Part shown: positions 54,861 through 64,000 of the stretch, in pieces
How the letters are laid out: each line of letters opens with the position of its first letter
How positions within the stretch are numbered: position 1 is the first letter of the stretch
From: Beta vulgaris subsp. vulgaris
Lineage: Eukaryota; Streptophyta; Magnoliopsida; Caryophyllales; Amaranthaceae
Assembly (NCBI RefSeq): GCF_026745355.1
Contig: NC_079210.1
Coordinates: 7,619,972 to 7,683,971 of the forward strand
DNA: 64,000 nucleotides
Direction of reading: 5' to 3'
Notes under the pieces: model-generated
The model's database searches: none
Seen by the model: only the letters and a program-made list of their open reading frames with translations
Told to the model about the DNA's origin: nothing
Program-made: the position numbers and the translations under genes

Positions 54861-57800
54861 CGGTTTTTTCACCAAATACACCCGAGTTTTCACAAAATTC
54901 ACGGGGTACCCTCGCACTTTTGAAAATACACCGGATACCCCTCAGTTTTAACATAATACACCCAAATGCCCCTACTGTCAACCATCCGTTAGTCCTTCGT
55001 TAGACAAAACTTATAATTCATGAGGTACCCTTTAAACAAAACTTATTTCACCAGGTACCCCTTAATGTTTTCAAATACTTCAAGAAATGTAATGGTCAGA
55101 AATTGATTTAAAAACTAGCCGTTGATGTGAGGTAGATTGTAATCTGGCCACTGAGAAGAATCAGCCATGGGATGGATGTGCTCACCATAGGTCGCCTTGT
55201 AAGCTGCACCCTTGTAATAATCAGAAACATACTCAATAGGGTCAATCCTTTGATTGTACATGACCCTCAAGGCATGCTTGCAAAGGATCCCACAACCTTG
55301 CCACTTGCCACAACCACAAGTGAGCCTTGCCAAATTGATTGGAAATGTGACATTGTCATCTGTCACTTCAAACTCTCCTCCTCCACATGGTGTAGCATGA
55401 CAGAACCTTGATTCTCCACTCCTGGTTTCAAGGACCTTTGTAGCATACTTAGTCAACTGCCCTGGCTCCATGTCAATGGCCTTGTCAAACCTTGCACCAA
55501 TTCTCTTCATGGACCAAACTCTAATGGCTGTGAAATAGAACATAAATATTAGACATGAATAATATAGTAAATAAAAAAAAATTACAAAGTTATAATGAAT
55601 ACCTTCAAGTAAATTCAGTACAGGTAAATCTCTGTGAGCTTTGGTGCAAGCATTGAAACTTTCAACAAAGTTTGTGGTATTGTGATCACAGGAGGTTGTT
55701 GTGTCAAACATGTACCTAGACCACTGCTCTGAGGTGGTGTCTAAGTAAGCTGCAGCATCAACATCAAAAGCCATAATCTTCTCCATAGCCTTGTTGAAGA
55801 CATAGTTGTTGTAAGCATTTGCAGCAATCCAGAATAGCTTATGGAAGGCTGTGCCACTCCAGCCTAAGTTTTTCCAGTTCATGTAATGGTGCTGGCAGCA
55901 CACCCTCCTACTTGCCTTGGGGAACACCCCATGAACAGCAACATCAACACCGATCTCATCCTATCACTAATAAAGCACTAGTCATCCTTGGTGCACCCTA
56001 CCTTCTCAAAGCAAATCTTTAAATTCCTAAAGAAGTACTCCCAAGATTCCAGACTCTCAGTGTCAACTATTCCATAGGCAATCAAAGAAATCTCATTGTT
56101 ACCATCCACACCAAGAGCTGACAGTAAGATCCCCTTATAGTATCCACTCAAATGTGCCCCATCAATGCCTATCAAAGTCCTACAACCTCTTAAGAATCCT
56201 CTGACTTGGGCAGGAAAGGAGAAAAAACAAGACTTGAACCTAGGTGCCACCTGGCCTGTGCTCCCTGTCCAACTTATCAAGGCATATGACCCTGGGTTGG
56301 TGGCTTTGATAACCTCTGCATACCTAGGCAGCAAGCTATAAGCCTCAGCAAAACCCCCATAGATCTGCTCCTTGGCCATCACCTTCACTTTGTAAAACAA
56401 CCTTTTCTTCACTATCACCCTAAACCTCTCTTGGGTGATCTTTTGTAATGCTTCCACTGGAATTTCAAGACTGCTTTTAATCACATCCAGTAAGTGCTTA
56501 CACAACCAACTTGAAGATATCATGGGGTTCTCCTCCAACCTTCCACAGGTTGTGTGTTCCCCGTTGATAGTCTTTATGGCCCAACTTATCTTGTCAGTTA
56601 ACCTGGAAGCATGTATCCTCCATTCACATGCTTCCATGATACAAGCAACAGTAAATCTCTTGTTGCCAGCCTTCAGAACACAAAGGCCAAACCCCTCTTG
56701 AATGCAAAAGTCTCTCAAAACCTCTAGAAAGACTCCTAGTTGGAAAGATCAACAAGGCTCTAGTACTATACTACCATATGGCTGCTCAGTCCATATTTTC
56801 CCATTCCTGTACACCTTGTCCATGGTTGAGCTTCCATCTAGGTAGTCCTCAAAACCAAGCTCACTGACATCATCATCTAGGAGGTCATGCTCCTCTTCCA
56901 CCACAAAATCTCCTAGCACATCATCATCCTCAGATGATTCTTCTTCCTCCCCAACAACAAACTCATCATCATCACTGCTCACAGCATCTCCAACGTCACC
57001 AAAATCTAGCCCAGATAGTCTTGCTCCTCTTCCAGTACCTTTCCTCTCTGTCCCCTTAGGTTTTGGAACATAGCTGCCCTGCTTTTTAGCTGTGGTTTTA
57101 GGGACTTTGTAACAAGAGGGCCTACTCCTTTTACCCTTCCCTTGCATTGATGGTGGTGGTGATGTAGGCTGGAAAAGTGGAGGTTCAATGCCTCAGAGGG
57201 GGTAGGCTGTGATGTGGTTGGCTGTGAGGGAGTGGGCTGTGAAGGGGTGGGCTCTTCTTGTGTGGGTTGTGAAGGGGTGGGCTCTTCTTGTGTGCGTTAG
57301 GAGGAAATGGGCTGTGAGGGGCTGATTTGTTCTTTTTGGGCATTCTTCTTCTTGGGCCTTGGTGTGAGTTTTTTTCTTCTTAGGGGTTTGGGGATTAGTT
57401 GTTGTTGTCTTCTTCCTAGGTGTTGTTCTTTTTGGGGTAGTCTTTTCTTGGGCGGGCTGTTCTGTGGTGGGCTGTTCTGTGGTGGGCTGTTCTATGGTGG
57501 GCTATTCTTGGGTTTGAGGCTCAGGTTCTGGTTGAGAAGTGCCAGGGAAGACCTCATCTGCTCCTTGGGTTGAATACACCCTCATGTACTCAACCTCATC
57601 AGAATCTACTGACAGTTAGGAACCTCCACAGTAACATAGAAATCCTTAGCATACAACCTCTCTTCCTCCAATCTCCTCTGCTCCTCCTCTTCCTCTTGTC
57701 TCCTAATCTCCTCTTCCCTCTCCTTTTTTAAAATCTCCTGCACTTTCCTAATATTCTCAAGCTTTTCCCTCTCTTCAAGATCCTTCTTTGCAAGAACAGA

Positions 57801-58728
57801 CCTAAAAACTTGGCAAGGGTCTATAGTCTCCTCTACCCATACCTCAATGGTATCCTTGCCCAAGCCCCATACCCAAACATTCATCAAATCAGAATCATTC
57901 CTCAACTCTATTTTCTTCTTAGTCCTAGGATTTTGAACTAACAACTTAAACAATTTAGGTAAATACACATTTTGCTTCACTGATTCCTAAAGACAATCCT
58001 CAAATAAACCCATCAAATAACACAAATCAGTGTCCTCCATCCTAATATCAAAATCATGGGTACCGTAATGTACCAACAACCACACAGCAGTCATCCTAAT
58101 AAAAAGATAAACTCCACATCAAACACAAAGTAAACTAAAATTTCAAAGAACTTGAAAAAAATACAGTTACAATAAAAATCTAACCCTAACATCACACAAT
58201 GACACAAAACATTATACATGCAACCATCAGATGTTAAACAAGTTTAAAACCACTTTAGAATGAACAACAGTAAGTAAAATTTTACCTTTTGAAGAATTTG
58301 AACCGTCGTTTAAAATTTTTTCAGTTCTTCGCGATTTCAGGAACTCTTGCTTTTTCTTACTATTTCTTCAAATTTTTTGCACTCAAAACAATCGCACCAA
58401 AATCGCAAATGCGCAAGTACTAAACAAGATTTTTCTTCTATGCCTCGAGTTTTAGGGTTCCATGGATGACCCAGAACAGAGGAAGGAAGTTGATGGGGTG
58501 AAAATTTTTCGAACTGAGTTGAAGATGTCTGACAGGGGGGTTATGATTCTGGCGCCACAAAATAATGGCATTTTTGTAAATAACAACTAACGGAACACTA
58601 ACGTCCGTTATCTGTAAGGGCATTTAATGTTATTAAATAGTAACTGAGGGGTACCCGGTGTATTTTCAAAAGTGCGAGGGTACCCCGTGAATTTTGTGAA
58701 AACTCGGGGGTATTTGGTGAAAAAACCG
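54861..58728. mobile_element. MULE with long terminal inverted repeats and a MURA gene
   Basis: A perfect 9-bp target copy TAGAATTAT lies at 54852-54860 and 58729-58737. The terminal inverted repeats, 54861-54947 and 58642-58728, are 87 bp with two mismatches (start CGGTTTTTTCACCAAATAC). The element is 3868 bp. It encodes a Mutator-type transposase on the minus strand that is broken by several stops and shifts. The TIRs and target copies are almost undamaged, so the insertion is fairly young and could still be mobilised by an intact relative. Confidence 0.95.
55115..58094 (-). pseudogene. MURA-type MULE transposase (MuDR N-term, DDE, SWIM), broken
   Basis: A likely start at ATG 58094 (MTAVWLLVHYGTHDFDIRM) is followed by a TAG near 57985. 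The frame resumes at 57980-57606 with a Glu/Arg coiled coil. Then come a Pro/Thr-rich segment of TTEQPTTEQP type, an acidic block (56749-57147), and the catalytic region 55978-56718: MEACEWRIHASRL (MuDR zinc finger region), TLIGIDGAHLSGYYKGILLS (first Asp) and YFFRNLKICFEKVGCTKDD (second Asp). After a TAG at 55976 and a one-base shift near 55945, the frame continues at 55115-55927 with QHHYMNWK, NNFVES-like text and the SWIM finger CGCGKWQGCGILCKHALRV. A 75-bp intron is likely at 55528-55602. Other lesions: TGA at 56749-56751 and a shift near 57606. The layout is standard for plant MURA; the product would not be functional. Confidence 0.92.
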
Positions 58729-58737
58729 TAGAATTAT

Positions 58738-58912
58738 TGTTAAGAGTTGTTTATTAAATTAATTAAACGGTAGAAACTTAATTTTTGAAAAACATAATGG
58801 TTAGAATTGGACATAAAATATATCTATAATTTGTAAATATCTAACAAATTTTTATGAGTTTTATAAATATATTTTATAGAGTTTAAAATGGTATTTATAA
58901 TTATAATTAGGG
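58738..58912. other. Short AT-rich spacer
   Basis: TTTATAAATATATTTTATAG-type sequence; nothing recognised. Confidence 0.6.
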
Positions 58913-59151
58913 AAATTTCTTGAGGTACCCTTGAGTTTTGACATAATTCTCAAAATACCCTTATGGAATTTTGAAGTTCTAAAATTAAGTGTTAAGGGTA
59001 CTTCATGAAATTAATGCAATTGAGTTTTCGTCTATAATAAGGGTATTTTAATCAATGTGTCAAACCTTAGGGGTATCTGAGGAATTCAAAAAATAAGAGG
59101 GGTATTTTGAAAATTACGCCAAACATGAGGGGTACCTTAGGAAATTTCCCT
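58913..59151. mobile_element. MULE-like MITE with GGGAAATTTC ends
   Basis: Inverted ends GGGAAATTTCTTGAGGTACC and GGTACCTTAGGAAATTTCCC, continuing at about 75% similarity for roughly 60 bp (TCAAAATACCC words). The style of the ends (GGTACCC, AAATACCC) is like the TIR of the neighbouring MULE. I could not find a target duplication. Confidence 0.55.
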
Positions 59152-59945
59152 TGCATTTCTTTTAAGCATAAATCTTTTATAAATATATTTTATAGATTTT
59201 AAGGTTTAAACTTTAGGGTTTATATAGTGTTAAATTATGAGTTTTTATAAGATTTTAAGGAGTAAAGCTTTGGTACTATGTTTATAGTTTAAAGGTTGAA
59301 ACTTTAATGTTCATTGAATAATTTTTTAAGGTTTTAGAGAGTTTTTAAATATTATTATAATTGCTGGAATTTTATTATGACAGTGATAAAACATTATAAT
59401 CATTAGTTATAGGAGAAGAATATTCATTGAGTTACTCTTTATGCACCAACGTGGCACAAAGGATTGTCAATACAAGATACGTGAATGTCTAAGAGTTTTG
59501 GACATGATATTTGTACTAGGATCGGCTTTTAAACCTAGTATGATGCTCAGTAAACTTTCATAGTTCTTAGGCAAGATTGTTTAGTTTGTGACGAAACACC
59601 ATTACATTAGGTGATTATTATGAGAAAACATGTGATTGTTTATTCATTATATGTTTGTATGCGTTGTTGACACAAGTATATAAAAGGCCTAATTATTTAT
59701 TAATCATGTTTATTTATTACCTATGAATGCTAAAAGCAGTTATAGGATTTGATGGCTTGTAAACCATGTTGAATATTTATTACCTGTGGTAAGGTAAAAG
59801 TGGATTCTTAGAATTAATCACAATATTTTATTTCGTACTTTATATATATTATTCTTTCCCAATCGTAGATTTGTTATAGAGTAAGTGGAAAAGGTATGTC
59901 TTAAGGACATGGGTTATGGTTGATTTTATTTAACAACTTGGTTTT
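59152..59945. other. Gene-free AT-rich spacer
   Basis: No credible frame, repeat or element. 59160-59340 repeats TTTATAGATTTTAAGG-like words loosely. Confidence 0.55.
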
Positions 59946-59948
59946 AAA

Positions 59949-61875
<1,927 letters not shown>

Positions 61876-61878
61876 AAA

Positions 61879-62939
61879 GGATTAATGTTTATGAAATTGG
61901 TTATTCTATGTTCACTTTAATTTTACTAATCAAAGGTAAAATATACCATTTGAGTGTTGCTTGTGGTTGCTTTTGTTTGGTGTATTATTGGTTATATAGG
62001 TTGACTAATGTTTAATTAATTAATCACTTAATTATTATTAATTAATAACTCCAATATAAAGGTAGGATTTATTTATCTTTTTTTTTAGAGGAATGATTTA
62101 TTTATCTTTGAAGTGTCTTATCCTACTGTTAATTAATTATTAGTGGAGCTAGATCGTTTTTTTATTTATTTTTAGACTTAAGATACTCGGATTTTCTAAT
62201 AATTCCATACTTTGTATGTTTGATCTTGGCTTATGCCTTACTGATCCTGAGACGACCCATCTTTATTAGTTATTATTTGGCGAGCAATCACTTGCATCAA
62301 TAGGTCATAGCGCTCTTTTCGATGGGAGTTCATGATGCTTAGGAGTGCAAGTATAACTATTTTCTTTAGATAAATTTGTTTGCTGGTTGGATTTTTATAA
62401 AGTTTCTTCAAGATTATTTTGGGATTTGGCTTAATCTCTAGAGTTGATTTTGGTTTGACTTAGTTGTTAACTTTATTTAAGTTGACTTAGTTTAGTTTGG
62501 TGGATCATGTTGGTTTCAAGATGTATGTACTTGTGACTTAATCTATTTGGTTTTGAAATCTTTTGTTATTTTATACTGCAAAATTCTCTGAATAAGTCGA
62601 AACGTTTTGAGACGTGACTGTAATGTCTTGGTGATTCTCTTTTATTTATTGGAAAAATGTTATAATTATTGTTGGTGTTGTTGTTGTTGTTGTTGTTCTT
62701 CTTCTTCTTCTTATGGTTGTCATCCTTCTTTCTTTTAAGATCTTCCCACAATTATATTTCAGTTCAATTTATTTCAACTCAGTTATGATGAAAAGAATAA
62801 GGCCTAAAGTGTTTTTCTTCTTTTTTGAATAGAGGACCTAGACTTAATACTCCTTCAATTGCATGTAGGAATTATAATTCCCATGACACAGTATTTCCCA
62901 TGAAATAGATTTCCCTTAAAGTTCCATTTCCTGTTTAAT
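61879..62939. other. Gene-free AT-rich spacer with a GTT/CTT microsatellite
   Basis: No credible gene on either strand. 62673-62714 is (GTT)n followed by (CTT)n. Its Asn/Lys translation at 62566-62751 is not a gene. Confidence 0.65.
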
Positions 62940-63160
62940 AGTAATAGTTTTTTTTATTATGAGAAGTTTTATCCACCAAGGTCCTCCTAGGTAAGTAAAT
63001 TGCTCCATCAGGTACCCATGATTTTTACGAAAATTCACAGGGTGCCATCGTGCTTTCAACAATTCACCTGGTGACTCAGAGGTTTTGAAAAATACTACTC
63101 GAAACACCCTTTATGACTAACATCGTTAAACTCCGTTATTGATTGAACACAAATTAACCT
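62940..63160. mobile_element. Possible single MULE-type terminal repeat
   Basis: The text CCATCAGGTACCCATGATTT, ACAGGGTGCCATCGTG and TTCACCTGGTGAC has the same pattern as the TIR at 54861 (CACCAAATAC, ACGGGGTACCCTCGCA, ACACCGGATACCCC), followed by AACATCGTTAAACTCCGTTA as in the neighbouring subterminal zone. A partner end was not found in the window, so it may lie beyond 64000 or be lost. Confidence 0.4.
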
Positions 63161-64000
63161 AATTAATCCAAACAACTCCTAATTAGCCTAATTAAAATTA
63201 ACTAAATCATAAGTAACTCTAATTAAACACTAAATAATCTCTGAACAAGGGAAAACTAGGTCGTTACTAACTCCCCTAATGTCAAATAAAAACCTGACTA
63301 TCCATCTATACTAGTCAAGTGGTAAGCAAGGATCGAACCACAAGGATCGCAGATCTCACTAAGATAGAATCACTAAGAGTAAGCTAAGTCGAAGAAATGG
63401 TCAAGTTTTGGTTGAACAAAGTGATTAAAACTATTGGAATCAAATTAGGAAAAGCACTAGGAATGGAAAATCACCACAGTCATAGTTCACATCCAACAAC
63501 CAAGTAAATATAAGGGGGTTGACATGCATTGGGGATATGCAAAGGGAATAAACAAACCTAGACACCTCTAAAATTGTTGTTAGGGATTTTAGAGTCCTAA
63601 TTATGGCAACATAACCTATGTTTCAAGGCGTTGTCACCTAATTAGGCCAAGTTAAGAATTGAAATTAAACCCAAATTAATACCAATCAATAAGTGATGTG
63701 TAACAACTGAATAATCAATCATGAAGGTCATCCACATAGAAGTAAACCATTAAATGGGTAACAAAGGATCAAAAGGTGATGGAGCTCACATCAACTCAGT
63801 CACCAATCAACTTCAAAGATTTAAGTGGTACAAATCTCAAGCATAACCAACCCAATAAACTCTACTCATGAAAATAGGATGCAAACAATGATTAGGTTAC
63901 TCGCAATCCTAGTTAATGAACTACTCATAATCCATTACACTAATAGACAGTCTAAACATAGAAAAACTAGCAATAATCACCAATCTAAAAATAGTAAAAA
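63161..64000. other. Gene-free right edge, unclassified repeat-like sequence
   Basis: No open frame of note. The text GGTAAGCAAGGATCGAACCA (about 63321-63345) resembles a dispersed repeat that I have seen in plant genomes but cannot name with confidence. Confidence 0.4.

Noticed and set aside
57307..57573. Plus-strand Gly/Leu/Cys-rich frame
   Set aside because: It is antisense to the Pro/Thr-rich linker of the MULE transposase relic.

Overview
Eukaryotic nuclear DNA from a flowering plant, most likely a eudicot. It is AT-rich, has plant-type introns (GT...AG with T-rich tracts), and is packed with plant transposon families: En/Spm CACTA, MULE, hAT, Stowaway, Tourist, L1-type LINEs with RNase H, a tRNA-derived SINE, Ty3/gypsy and a caulimovirid-like relic. 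I could not fix the species. No rRNA, functional tRNA, organelle gene or CRISPR array was seen. Only one host protein gene is convincing: an intronless STOP1-type C2H2 zinc-finger gene at 51198-52442 (+).

Layout. 1-21254 is a nest of CACTA elements. The oldest layer is a decayed autonomous element read on the minus strand: TNPD/TNP2 at about 12990-15025, then the TNPA/Transposase_24 gene split between 12152-12761 and 1575-4434. Its central intron holds a satellite of about 172-bp units, which a 5.9-kb LINE has split (4891-10805, 17-bp target duplication). Non-autonomous CACTA elements sit in and around it (1-1361, 2870-4395, 16374-19719 with a fragment at 17274, 19720-20149, 20150-21254). 21255-28885 is a stack of relics: hAT transposase, Ty3/gypsy pol, a caulimovirid-like MP/coat region, two Stowaway MITEs and a CACTA MITE. 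28886-36526 is gene-free: a MULE, a Stowaway, and a 3.65-kb element with LTR-like ends that contains a hAT MITE. 36527-43858 is a full-length L1-type LINE with both reading frames open. 43859-50582 holds three Tourist-like MITEs, a 5'-truncated LINE, two MULEs (one made mostly of a 139-bp minisatellite) and a SINE. The STOP1-like gene follows. 52443-64000 holds LTR-like sequence, a 3.87-kb MULE with a broken MURA gene and 87-bp inverted ends, a MULE-like MITE, and a CACTA element with a 600-bp TA tract.

How it fits together. Most insertions are dated relative to each other by nesting and by target duplications that can be read directly: 3 bp for CACTA, 9-12 bp for MULE, TA for Stowaway, TAA for Tourist, 16-17 bp for LINEs, 11 bp for the SINE. 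The most unusual theme is that several unrelated CACTA families share one architecture: subterminal arrays of perfect short hairpins, each family with its own word, enclosing a pyrimidine-rich leader exon and a T-rich intron-like stretch. A second theme is that MULE and CACTA elements here repeatedly carry private minisatellites.
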